Of a stretch of DNA of 64,000 nucleotides, positions 53,491 to 64,000 are shown piece by piece. Below the pieces are notes generated by a model. It did no database searches. It was not told the origin of the DNA and saw nothing but the letters and a program-made list of their open reading frames with translations. A program made the translations under genes and the position numbers. Within the stretch, counting starts at the first letter, position 1; each line of letters begins with the position of its first letter. This DNA is from Dreissena polymorpha (Eukaryota; Mollusca; Bivalvia; Myida; Dreissenidae), in NCBI RefSeq assembly GCF_020536995.1, contig NC_068359.1, positions 75,991,116-76,055,115 on the forward strand. Direction: 5' to 3'.

Positions 53491-53799
53491 CTCAGTAATT
53501 GACAGGTTCTTGTTGAATCAAGCACAGAATTTTCTGAGCATTCATAATTCGTTAGAATTGAAAAAAAAATTTCAATCAACTAGAAAAATCCAATTGACCA
53601 ACTAGACTCATTTGCAAAATTTTGAGAGATTGGCCTACAAATTGCATGAACAGGTTTAAAATAGTGGGTATTAATAGCTTAAGACATTATTGGCAATATG
53701 TCTGTTTAATTTATATTATCAATATTGTTAAATTAAGCATGGAATATTTATCAAAATTGGGGGTAAAGTTCAATCGACCAGTATTGACCAGTAATGACC

Positions 53800-55426
53800 C
53801 AGGGTTTTTTATCTGATATTGGGGAAAGGGCCTGGCCTTTTTTGAGGGGAAAAAAATCGCCCGAAACGTCAAATTTTGGGGAAAAAAATTGTGCGAAAAG
53901 CTGGATTTTGGGGAAAATAAGGAAAGTCTAAAATAATCAATTTAACATATTTTACTGTTATTAAAACAAATTCAAGGCAACAGATAATTTTATTATGCAA
54001 GATTTTTTCTATTTTCTACAGTGGATCAGGTTAACTTATATATTTAAAGGTAAAAAAAACAAAACAAAAAACAAGAGCGCCGCATGACGGAGCAATATAC
54101 GCCCGATTCGTGTGCCATTGGAGATGATACACTGATGATTGATGTATTTGTTTTGGAAATAAGCAAAAAAAAATTCCAAAATCGCGAAAAAAATAAACCC
54201 GATGAAAAAATCGCAAAATAAAACTGGATAAAAATATTGCATAAAAATATTGCATGTGTTAATCGGTTGCATGTCTCCAATCAGACCTGACTGATATATA
54301 ATCTATATACTACCTCTGACCAAGTTTGGTGAATTCAACTTGAACTAGAGCTTTGTCACTGAATGTGACTTATACCCCCATACCACTTTGACGCAGGATA
54401 AAAAGTTGTTTAAAAGTTTCGGATGAATACAATTTGAATTAGAGTCCGGACAAAGTGGCGCCGTTGAAAATGCACTAATTGACCCTATGACCTAGTTCTT
54501 GACCCGACATGACCCATATTCGAACTTGACCTAGATATCAACTAGATGCAACTACTGACCAAGTTTGGTAAAGATCGGATGAATACAATTTGAATAAGAG
54601 TCCGGACAAAGTGGCGCTGTTGAAAATGGACTAATTGACCCTATGACCTAGTTTTTTACCTGGCATGACCCATATTCGAACTTGGCCTAGATATCAACTA
54701 GATGCAACTACTGACCAAGTTTGGTGAAGATAAGATTTATACAATTTGAATTAGAGTCCGGACAAAGTAAAATGCACTAATTGACCCTTTGACCTAGTTT
54801 TTGACCCAGCATGACCCATATTCGGACTTGACCTAGATATCAACTAGATGCAACTACTGACCAAGTTTGGTGAAGATCGGATGAATACAATTTGAATTAG
54901 AGTCCGGACAAAGTGGCGCCGTTGAAAATGCACTAATTGACCCTATGACCTAGTTTTTGACCCGGCATGACCCATATTCGAACTTGGCCTATATATCAAC
55001 TAGATGCAACTGCTGACCAAGTTTGGTGAAGATCGGATGAATACAATTTGAAATAGAGTCCGGACAAAGTGGCCCCTTTGAAAATGCACTTATTGACCCT
55101 ATGACCTAGTTTTTGACCCGGCATGACCCATATTCGAACTTGGCCTAGATATCAACTAGATGCAACTGCTGACCAAGTTTGGTGAAGATCGGATGAATAC
55201 AATTTGAATTAGAGTCCGGACAAAGTGATGCCTTCCGCCCGCCGCCCGCCCGCCCGCGAAGGGGTTTCACATAATACGTCCCGTATTTTATACGGGCGTA
55301 TAAAAATATATTTTTTTTTTTAGGGGAAAATGAAATCTAGGGGAAAATTTACCAGCTGAGGGGAAAAAAAATCCGAGGGGAAAGGGCCGCTTTTCGGCGG
55401 GTCCCAAAGAAGGAAAAAAAAACCTG
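53800..55426. mobile_element. hAT-like element with 5-bp target duplication, carrying a pearl element
   Basis: Ends CAGGGTTTTTTATCTG and GGAAAAAAAAACCTG, flanked by TGACC on both sides. Its own sequence is the GGGGAAAA-rich parts at both sides; 54071-55306 is a nested pearl element. Confidence 0.88.
54071..55306 (+). mobile_element. pearl-type element (GTGACCTAGTTTTTGACC family)
   Basis: ACAAGAGCGCCGCATGACGG start, a second family start at 54346, five to six units with GACCAAGTTTGGTGAAGATC, CCGCCCGCCGCCCGCCCG tract and a CCCGTATTTTATACGGG hairpin. Confidence 0.85.
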
Positions 55427-55715
55427 TGACCGCTTAGGGAGTATTGACCGGGGCGGTTTTAACCGGTAAAAACAGCCGGTTAAAACCGGGGGCGCTCAAT
55501 TGGTGCCAACCCTGAAAAAAGGACACACTTAAACGCTTATAAAACAACTGTTGAAAGCTGGCAAAAAAGTTTTTTGTGGCTCACGGTGGTGGAATCCTAT
55601 AAACCAAGGCAGTTAAAAAACAAAACAAAAACACTTTAAGAAACCTACTACTTTGAAGGAATACACATAGTTAATGGTTTATTGTGTTTAACATGATTAA
55701 AGTAGTGTGTCTTAA

Positions 55716-56880
55716 ACAAGAGGGCCATCAGGCCCTAAGGCGCTCACCTGAAAGCCAAAGGAACTAGACTATTCTGAAAAAAATGCAAGCTGATTCATGA
55801 AGATTATTTTGGACCAAAAAAGTGACTTTTAACATGTTTTTTTTTATATTTGACCTTGTGACCCAGTTTTTGAGCTCATATGACCCAGCTTCAATCTCTG
55901 GCAAAATTTCATTGGGACAAATGTTCTGACCAATAAATGTGGCTAATATAGTCTATATTATATATTATATATATTATAGTATATAATATATAGCTAGTCA
56001 TATAAGGACAACTGCCCCCCCCCCCCCCCCTGGCGGCCATGTTTTTCAACAAACCATAACCATTTTCAAACTCACTCAAGCTATTGTTAGAACAAATGTT
56101 CAGATCAAGTTTCATAAAGATTGGATAATAAATGTGACTAGAGAGTGTTAACAAGGTTTTGTAGTAAATAGCCATTTAAGGAAAAATGCCACGCCCCCTT
56201 GCGGCCATGTTTTTTTACTGATCTCAACCATTTTTGAACTTAGCCCAGATATTATTAGTTCAAATATTCTGACAAAGTTTCATGAGCATTGGACCACAAA
56301 TGTGACTTCTAGAGTGTTAACAAGGTTTTACCATACAGTAAAGCCATATAAGGAAAACTGCCCCGCCCCATGGGAGCCATGTTTTTCATTCAACTGGAAC
56401 CATTTTCGAAATCGTCCAAGAAATTATTGGGACACATGTTTTGACCAAGTTTCATGAAGATTGGACAAAAAATATGACTTCTAGAGTGTTAACAAGGTTT
56501 TACTATAGCCATATAAGGAAAACTGCCACGCCCCTGGCGGCCATGTTTTTCAACCAACCGGAACCATTTTCGAACTCGTCCAAGATATTATTGGGACACA
56601 TGTTCTGACAAAGTTTCATGAAGATCAGACAATAAATGTGACTTCTAGGGTGTTAACAAGGTTTGCTATATATAAAACTGCCCCCCCCTTGCGGCCATGT
56701 TTTTCAATCAACCGGAACCATTTTCGAACGCATGTTCTGAGTAAGTTTCATGAAGATTGGACAATAAATGTGGCCTCTAGAGCGTTTACAAGGTAAATGT
56801 TGACGACACACAACGCACGACGGACAAAAGGCGATCACAATAGCTCACCATGAGCACGTTGTGCTTAGGAGAGCTAAAAA
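55716..56880 (+). mobile_element. pearl-type element (CGGCCATGTTTTTCAACC family)
   Basis: ACAAGAGGGCCATCAGGCCC start, about six degenerate units, GACGACACACAACGCACGAC tract, right end CACCATGAGCACGTTGTGCT. A TATATTATATAT tract and a C homopolymer lie near 55960-56030. Confidence 0.85.
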
Positions 56881-56920
56881 CTTGCAGGACCTGACTGGGA
56901 TTCATAGGACCAAAATATCA

Positions 56921-57916
56921 CAGGGGTGGCGAAATCTCAAAAAACTATACTTGTCCACGGACAACCATTTAGGAAATTTAACTTGCCCGTTGCTGAACTA
57001 CACTTGTCCGTTAATGTTTATATAAATTATAAACACATTTATTGATTAATGTTAAATAATGTGGAATATATCAAAATGAGTATGATTTGCTTGTTTTGTT
57101 TATAATTGTATTTCAATGGTACATTCATTATAGCAGTATATTATAAACAATATAAAGACTTTCTCAAACTTTAAATCTTGCGAAGCTAGTGTTATTAAAA
57201 CATGTGCTGAACATAAGTACATTGTAATCTTAACAAATTAAACAAGTCCAATATTTGGACCTCATCAATATTTGGACCTCATCAGACTGAGGCTCCGCTA
57301 CTGGTAGCAATTTGATTATATAAACTGGTAACCATTGAAAATCGGTTAGCCAAGTTTCTTGAAAAGTTCTGGTGCGTTTACTTAGATCATATTTTTTATC
57401 ATAACCTTTCTTAGTTTTTTGGGAGGTGGGCGGCTCAAAGCTTCGAGTTTCTGCTCCGTTGTTTTTGGTTAAGATTAAAAAAAAAGTTTCATCTTTACCA
57501 TTAAAGTCGTCTTAAATAACAAGGCAGACCGTGTTTTGATTATCTTAGATTGATACGTTTTATTTCCGTCTGATTGTAAAAATAAAGAAACCAGTCTGTA
57601 CACTGTCTAACAGTCGGGCCGAATGTTGAAAATGCGGCATGCTCCCGGTCTCATATAGAATAAGGGAGTTCACTGCGCAGGAAAGTGCACGTATTTTAGC
57701 TTGATTGCTCCGCAAATAGCACTGACAATGTAATCGCGTGTCAACATCCGGTTTAGTAAAACTTAATTACGGCTTTAATACAATGTATATTTGTATACCT
57801 GGACGCGACTTTTAAAAAACTTGTTGTCCACGGACAACTTAATTGAAAGAAGTCAGTTGCCCAGACAAGCAAATGTACGACTCGGGCAACTCGGACATTT
57901 GATTTCGCCACCCCTG
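56921..57916. mobile_element. hAT-like non-autonomous element with 5-bp target duplication
   Basis: Ends CAGGGGTGGCGAAATC and GATTTCGCCACCCCTG are perfect inverted repeats flanked by TATCA. TTGTCCACGGACAAC occurs just inside both ends. About 1 kb. Confidence 0.92.
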
Positions 57917-57960
57917 TATCACATCACTAACTCAAATTTATTGACATAATAGTAATAGGA

Positions 57961-58226
57961 ACAAGAAATGTGTTTGTTGGAAACACTATGTCCCATTCTG
58001 TTCCGCTTTAAATTGTGTATTTATTTTTTTGACCTTTGACCTTGAAGGATGACCTTGACCTTTAACCACTCAAAATGTGCAGCTCCATGAGATACACTTG
58101 CATGCCAAATATGAAGTTGCTATCTTCAATATTGCAAAAGTTGTGACAAATTGTTAAAGTTGGAGCAAACAAACCAACAGACAGGGCAAAAACAATATGT
58201 CCCCCACTATAGTGATTGGGGACATA
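57961..58226 (+). mobile_element. pearl-type element, one core unit
   Basis: ACAAGAAATGTGTTTGTTGG start, CTTGAAGGATGACCTTGACC core, end TAGTGATTGGGGACATAAA. Confidence 0.8.
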
Positions 58227-58278
58227 AAAATAACATGGAAAACGAGCAACATAACACTGAACACTAACAAATCACAGA

Positions 58279-59498
58279 ACAAGAGATGTGTTTCACAGAA
58301 ACCCCTATTGCGCCGCTTTGAAATAAAATTTCAATATATCATTTGGCAGGTTTAGAAATTATCTCCCTTTTAAAGCTTATTACTTCCCAGTGTTTTTTAT
58401 GGCAATTTCGGAGCCGATATTCGGCCCCATTCCCCTCCAAAACATTTTTTTTTTTTAGAAACAACTGCCTAATGATAAATATATCTCAAATTGATTTTAT
58501 AAACAACCAACACGGTATATAACTATAATTAATATGATTTTTAATTATTTTAAAGAGTTATATTAAATTAGGTCTTCCCAAATCAGTGGACTTCATGAAT
58601 TAATTTTTTTTCCAAAATGGCCAAGAAAAGGCCTGATGTATCTATATTGTGTCAATATTTGTTGATAAAAACATTCCAATTTGGCCCATTTTAATGATAA
58701 AAAATGCTCACATTTGCCATTCCATTGATTAAAAAAATCCCAATTAGACTCTAATTGGCTTGGAAAACTGATACTGTGCATGACGGCTGAACTGACTGAA
58801 ACTAATGTTGAACAAATCATTGATATATATTTAAGAAAAAGAAAATATGATATTTATTATATGAATACACATGTTTGTATGAATATATTATTCATAGCAG
58901 AATGTCTCTGTCCTTTTTCTGAAATATATATCAATGATTTTTTCAACATTAGTTTCAGACAGTTCAGCCTTCATGCACAGTCTCAGTTTTCTTAGCCATT
59001 TTGAGTCGAATTGAAAATCGATTAAATGGCAAATTTGAGCGTTTTTATCATGGACCAAATTGGAATGTTTTTATCAACAAATATTGACACAATAAAGATA
59101 CAGCAGGCCTTTTCCTGGCCATTTTGGGAGACAAATGCAATTCATGTGAAAAGTCCACTGATTTGGAAAAAACTAATCTAATTTAATAATAATTAAAAAT
59201 CATATAAATTATAGTTATATACTTTGTTAGTTATTTATGAAATAAATTTGAGATATATTTGTCATGATTATGAAACAATTCTTTCTATAAAAAAAAATAA
59301 ATATTTTTGTATTTTTTTTTTACTTCTGGAGGGGATTTTTTTTACAAAATGGGGGAAAAATATATACTCTTTTTGGAGGGGAATGGGGCCGAATAGCGGC
59401 CCCGAAATGGCCATAAAAAAAACACTGTGACAGACAGACAGACAGACAGATGGACAGGCCAAAACAAAATACCCCCGATCATTCCATCTGGGGGCATA
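58279..59498 (+). mobile_element. pearl-type element split by a palindromic element
   Basis: The left part from ACAAGAGATGTGTTTCACAG to about 58387 and the right part from GACAGACAGACAGACAG to CCATCTGGGGGCATAAA belong together; 58388-59427 is inserted between. Confidence 0.75.
58388..59427. mobile_element. 1-kb near-palindromic element with hAT-like ends
   Basis: Ends CAGTGTTTTTTATGGC and GGCCATAAAAAAAACACTG. The left half mirrors the right half almost throughout (GGCCAAGAAAAGGCCTG against CAGGCCTTTTCCTGGCC; ACTAATGTTGAACAAATCAT against ATGATTTTTTCAACATTAGT), centred near 58870. No target duplication found. Confidence 0.85.
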
Positions 59499-59584
59499 AA
59501 AATATTAAAACCAAAAATCGAAAATTCAATTATTGTAAACTTGTATGCAAACTGATGTTGAAACAAACGTTTTCAGATACTGAT

Positions 59585-59779
59585 CAGGGCTTTTTTCCTT
59601 CTTTAGCAGAGACCTTATATAGGCCCCTTACCCCAACTTAATTTATTTAAAATCATGCAAATTTCCAAAAATGTTAAGTTTACCTTGGAAATAATTTCCC
59701 CCATTCTCAGTTTTGTCGATATTTTTCACCTAAAATTGAAGGCCAGGCCTTTTCCCTAACTTAAGAAAAAAAAACACTG
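59585..59779. mobile_element. 195-bp hAT-like MITE with 5-bp target duplication
   Basis: Ends CAGGGCTTTTTTCC and AAAAAAAAACACTG, CTGAT on both sides, GGCCCC and GGCCAGGCC inside. Confidence 0.82.
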
Positions 59780-59806
59780 CTGATCATAGTTAAGTGACTC
59801 TGACCG

Positions 59807-60670
59807 CAGAGCTCCAGATAAGGGTCGTATTTTCGTAATTACGAATTATTTTCAAGTCCGTTACGTATTTATTTTAAAATCTTGTCGTACCATTAAGAAT
59901 TACAAAATCAAGTTACGAATATTATTTTTACATCGGTTCGTATCGATTTTTATTGAGTTCTTTTCGAGTATTAAAGATCTTTGCGGTGCTTATATAGAAT
60001 GGTTATTGGGTTTGTTTAACAAAGCGCATTTTTTCCAATAAAAGCGGCGTATACAGTCTATCTGTCAAAAAACAATGGCGGCGCCCAGAGAGCGTCCTAA
60101 AAACTGCAAAGCGTCCAAAAACACGCTTTTAACATATTGTACGCAAAGTGAGCCGAAGTTAAATGTTTAGAAAGACATTATAGAAATGATCTTATACGAT
60201 GTTGTATGTTCAGTTTCCGACACAGTCGGAAAAGCTAAACAAAAACGCGACACGACGGGTCCAAATTTAAACACACAAAAAAACATTGAACGAGTTGAAG
60301 GGACAAGTCCCGTGGCTAATCGTTGAAAAGATTGAAGGGGAGACCCGTTTTAATTGTGAAATATGTAAAAAATTCATCTAAGGCATGCAATCTAAGCACA
60401 GTTTGGGCATATGAAGGTATTTGAAAAATAAAATTGTATAATACTAAAATTACACTGCTGAACTCGTATAAATAAAGTTGCTAGTATGTTTATTTTGATT
60501 CTTTTGCATGAAAAGAACCATTATTATTTATTTTTAGGTCATTAATAAAAAATAAGAATTATTTTCCAAAACTTAGTAGTAACGTTAAGAATAAAATTTC
60601 AGAGTTAAGAATTCTTTTTGAAAATCTGGTAGTAATTTAAGAATTTCACAAAACCTTATCTGGAGCTCTG
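59807..60670. mobile_element. hAT-like element with 8-bp target duplication and a zinc-finger relic
   Basis: Ends CAGAGCTCCAGATAAGG and CCTTATCTGGAGCTCTG, flanked by TCTGACCG and TCTGACAG (7 of 8 match). Plus-strand text includes a start MAAPRERPKNCKASKN at about 60074 and, later in another frame, VEKIEGETRFNCEICKKFI, like the N-terminal zinc finger of a transposase or ZBED-type protein. Several stops and shifts separate them. Confidence 0.85.
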
Positions 60671-60776
60671 TCTGACAGTGACTGAAAATACAATTATTTT
60701 TACATTTAAACAAATCACATCTACCGGTATACTTGTTAGGAATCAATGAAGTACCTAAAACAACAGAACATATGTT

Positions 60777-61136
60777 CAGGGCCCTCAATCCATTTTAGGG
60801 GAAGCGGGTCCCTACCCATAGCAGGGGGAATTTTCGCGACGTTTCCTTTTTTGGGGGATTTTTAACTTACTCTCTAATTATTACATTTGTACATGTTTGC
60901 ACTATATTCTTTGCTAATTTCATACTTTAGTATGTTTGACAAGATTAAATTAAAATAGAATTGAGATATAGTAATCATGAGACATCTATCTATAAAAAAA
61001 AATTTAAGAAAAAAGTTTGTTTTTTTTTTTGTTTTTTTTACGGGAAATTTTTCCCCCCAAAAGAGGAAAAAAGCATACTTTTTAGGGGGGAATGCGGCCG
61101 AATTTCGGCCGTGGATTTGACAGATTAAGGGCCCTG
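60777..61136. mobile_element. hAT-like MITE with 5-bp target duplication
   Basis: Ends CAGGGCCCTCAATCC and GATTAAGGGCCCTG, flanked by ATGTT; GCGGCCGAATTTCGGCCG near the right end. Closely related to 38914-39242. Confidence 0.9.
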
Positions 61137-62318
61137 ATGTTGGATATCAATAACATAATTAAACAGATTTTAAAAGTTTTTAAAGCAGAAAGCAATAATT
61201 GGTATTATGAACATTTTATTGAAACTATTTCCCGGTCGCGAAATTATATGACAACTCAGAATTATGCTACAAATGTCAATAAACTGGCCACAAAGATAAA
61301 GAAAATCAATGAAAATGCACTATTAAGCATATTTTATCGGGGACAAACTGTTAATGTGCCGATTACAACGATCCGAGTTGCAGAACGGGTTTTTGTTTAA
61401 CCATAAAAGTTTTGGACAATATTTACTTGGATGTGTGCAGTGCGCATTCGCAGGAACATTTCATTAACAAAAAGTCAGTGATTTCAATTGAAGCAGAATC
61501 CTGCATTTTAATGCAAGCAAGTTGCAATTTTCACATTTTTTACTCCTGCAAACAATTAGCCTTGCATCATTTTGACACATTTGTTTTCCACAATCCAACT
61601 TGAAAAAAAGGAACATAAATGATCTTTTATAGAAATAATAAATGTTTTGTGAAAATGTTTTTTTAATTATCATGATAACTAAGCAATAACAAAACCTTAC
61701 ACATGCATTTAGGAACAATTCAAGTTACTTCAGTATTTTTACCATTACCATTTTTATTTTGACCTCTCATAATTTTGAGACCTTGGGTCATTTTGACTCC
61801 AGGTTTTTTAAATCTACTGAAATCCCTGAAAAACTATGATGCAATTTTTACTGCTAATATTTCTTTTAAACTCTCTTTAATTTTCAGATTTTATTCAATG
61901 AAATAAATATAATTGTGCTCTTTTATTATTAACTGGACATTCAGACTGCCAATATAGCATTTTCAATCAGACCTGTCTTAAAAACGTCAGTCAGGTCCGA
62001 AGGTCCGGCACTTTTGGGAATGTCTGTGACAAAATAAAATTTTAAACTTTGAATTCTGCATAATGATAAGTGATTATGAACAAATGTTTTTTGTGGCATT
62101 GCAAATTTCAAATTTTTGAACAAAAAAGAGAGGTTAACCAGGTGTTGGAATATCAAAATTGTGTTTCTCGATTACTACAAAATGTGATCTTAACTGAAAC
62201 AGAACTGATTTGATAAGTTTGTATGATATAAAGCCAGTAACGTTCCATGGATTTGTAAATCGAAGGTGAGCAGTGTTTTTTATCATAATGCGGCTTCAAA
62301 ACTTTTCATTCCCCATGA
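61137..62318. other. unique AT-rich sequence, no recognised gene
   Basis: A plus-strand frame to 61400 (contains NVNKLATKIKKINENALLS) resembles no family I know, and part of it runs into the MITE. About 61480-61830 loosely matches intron 2 text at 40556-40930. Confidence 0.4.
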
Positions 62319-62335
62319 TTTTTCCCGCCATCTTG
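62319..62335. promoter_or_regulatory. composite E2F/YY1-like promoter motif
   Basis: TTTTTCCCGCCATCTTG joins an E2F consensus (TTTCCCGCC) with a YY1 consensus (GCCATCTTG; AAGATGGCGG on the minus strand). Such pairs are common at animal core promoters. It could mark a non-coding first exon of Pcl (minus) or a gene running off to the right (plus). No transcript evidence is possible here. Confidence 0.35.
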
Positions 62336-64000
62336 AACCATTGGTCTACGGTCTTTCGCGATCATAGCAAAAATTCACATGCGATGCGTTCGACACACAC
62401 TTATAACATCTCATGCTTATGGAAAATAGTTAATTGGGGGTGTTTGCTGACGGTGTCGATTGCATAGAGGGGGCAAATCTATGAAAACAAACCCACATTT
62501 GAGGTAAAACTTCTTTCGGTTTTTATTTTCGAAAATCCACACGTCATGAAAATGGCAAAATTACTGAGTAAAAACGGTCATAGTTCAATCTGGTCTGTTT
62601 GGCAGTTCAAAAACGGAAACGTTGGTATATATTTATTATGTTTAAAACATTAATGAATTTACGAAAAAAACTAAGTAATTAAGATATTTGTTCTCTTCTA
62701 AATGTTAATTTTGAAGAGAGCATATCTGAAAATACTGTTAGCCATATAATTTGGAATATTTTTAACAATTTATTAAATCAAGAAACATTTTTTTAAAGTT
62801 TATAAACAAAAATATCCAACCGGACAATAGGGAGGAGGACATGTTTGCATGTATTAAGACTTGTATAAGGTACTCCTGTTCCTAACTGTATAATGTGAGA
62901 ATCCAGAGTGGTAAGTAAGCGAGGTGGTACATTCCCGGATGGACATGCGTCTTGGAGGACACGTTACAAAATCGTAAACAGCGAGATTTGTATAAAATCA
63001 TGTTACACTACTTTTTTGCTGTTGCGCAATCAATCGCCTTATGCATCATAAAGTCACAGGGAATTCATCGCGTGAGTGCGATTAAATTAAACATGCAGTC
63101 GAAACAGTCTAAACCTGATCATATCTGTCTTGATACATTACCAATATTCTAGAACATTACCTGCAATGTTTCATTATTTTGCCTCAAATAGTATTTTTCA
63201 ACTGTGTTATAAAACAAAGTGTGCGAACTCACGTGTCGCATGTTGAAAATACAACCGTTTTGCAACTGTGTGACGTTGGCCACTTGTTAAAAATACATAT
63301 AGATACAATGTATCTTTTTTCACAGTTTCACAATCCTATGAAGCATTGTTGTGAAAATGCGTCAATATGCATCGTAAGTCAAACCGTTTATGAATCAATA
63401 GATGAAATACACGTTTTTATTTGTTTAGCACTTTACCCCTGAAGACCCATAAAACCAAAAGTGAAATCACTCGCTTCAAAAATATATTGCATATTGACCA
63501 ATACAAAATTAGTCCATCTTGATTGAATACATCATTTATCGGTCATGATTTTCCATATTGAGCGACCAGTTGTAAGTTAGACATAAGACTTAAACTTATA
63601 AGAAATCCATTGTTTGATAACACATACATGTATTTTGACATATTCGTATATGGATTTGACGATAACCACTGAACGATCTTGCAAAAGTTTACAATATAGC
63701 ATATACCCTATCCGTAACACATATGCTTTGGTTCAGGTGTTCACAATGAGGTTGATATCATATCGATACAATCGAAACGCTATAAAATGAATGCCAACGA
63801 AATGACGGGATACCATGAATAGGTTTGCCGGTCCCCTCCGATTTCTGCGTATACATGTGTTTAGCTCCAAAAAGACACGATTTAATGTTACGGGATTGAA
63901 CGAAAGAAGATGTGATTTAAGTTAAAGCATATATTTTGTTCAATCGCGTTTCCTTGAATCCTTTAATGAATTTATTTTTCGGGACATTCTTAAAATAATC
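62336..64000. other. AT-rich, no recognised gene or repeat
   Basis: Short open frames at 62952-63152 and 63179-63442 show no family resemblance. No RNA gene seen. Confidence 0.45.

Larger units (their letters stand above)
50897..55514. mobile_element. hAT-like element, 4.6 kb including nested insertions, containing candidate Pcl exon 1
   Basis: Ends CAGGATTGGC and GCCAACCCTG (inverted, one mismatch), with CAATTGAG/CTCAATTG inside; AAAAAAGG flanks both sides (50889-50896 and 55515-55522). ATTGACCGGTCAATAC motifs occur next to both ends. Later elements sit within: 51705-52981, 53124-53490 and 53800-55426. No intact transposase frame. Confidence 0.78.

Noticed and set aside
61092-61400. 102-codon plus-strand frame
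   Set aside because: Begins inside a MITE, has no recognised motif and no splice context; AT-rich chance frame is likely.

Overview
This window is animal nuclear DNA, AT-rich, with long introns and dense repeats. The repeats point to a bivalve mollusc: pearl-type elements (about 145-175 bp core repeats, an ACGG/ACAG-type microsatellite, a right-end hairpin), the palindromic TTAATGCA...TGCATTAA MITE, and pogo- and hAT-like fossils. I lean towards a heterodont bivalve such as Dreissena, but that is inference.

One host gene dominates. On the minus strand, 52671 to 11213, I could trace a Polycomb-like gene (PCL family; vertebrate PHF1, MTF2 and PHF19 are co-orthologues). It has 16 coding exons with matching splice phases and encodes about 1,304 residues. 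The order is a roughly 700-residue basic, Ser/Lys-rich N-terminal region, then Tudor, PHD1, PHD2, an extended-homology winged helix, and an MTF2_C SUZ12-binding tail. PCL proteins guide PRC2 to chromatin. Exons 3-16 are well supported, exon 2 probable, and exon 1 uncertain because it lies inside nested transposons.

Layout: 1-4.4 kb is AT-rich with no recognised gene and one long hairpin. 4.4-11.2 kb is downstream of the stop codon and may include a long 3'UTR (minisatellite, MITE, nested pearl elements). 11.2-26 kb holds exons 16 to 8, with five minisatellites in introns 12, 9, 8 (two) and 7. 26-35 kb holds exons 7 and 6 among pearl elements, a pogo-like MITE, a hAT-like element and a broken LINE. 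35.8-40.5 kb holds the Tudor exon and the two large N-terminal exons. 40.5-47.6 kb is intron 2, with a 2.6 kb pogo-like element carrying a nested LINE. 47.7-55.5 kb is intron 1 plus a 4.6 kb hAT-like element containing the candidate exon 1. 55.5-61.1 kb is a pile of hAT-like and pearl elements. 61.1-64 kb is mostly unique AT-rich DNA with one promoter-like E2F/YY1 motif.

The most striking signal is in the gene itself. At exons 7 and 12, the end of the exon plus its splice donor has been copied tandemly into the intron (41-bp unit, about 16 copies; 44-bp unit, about 29 copies). The true donor is therefore followed by a long series of near-identical decoy donors, and using one would add a stop codon.
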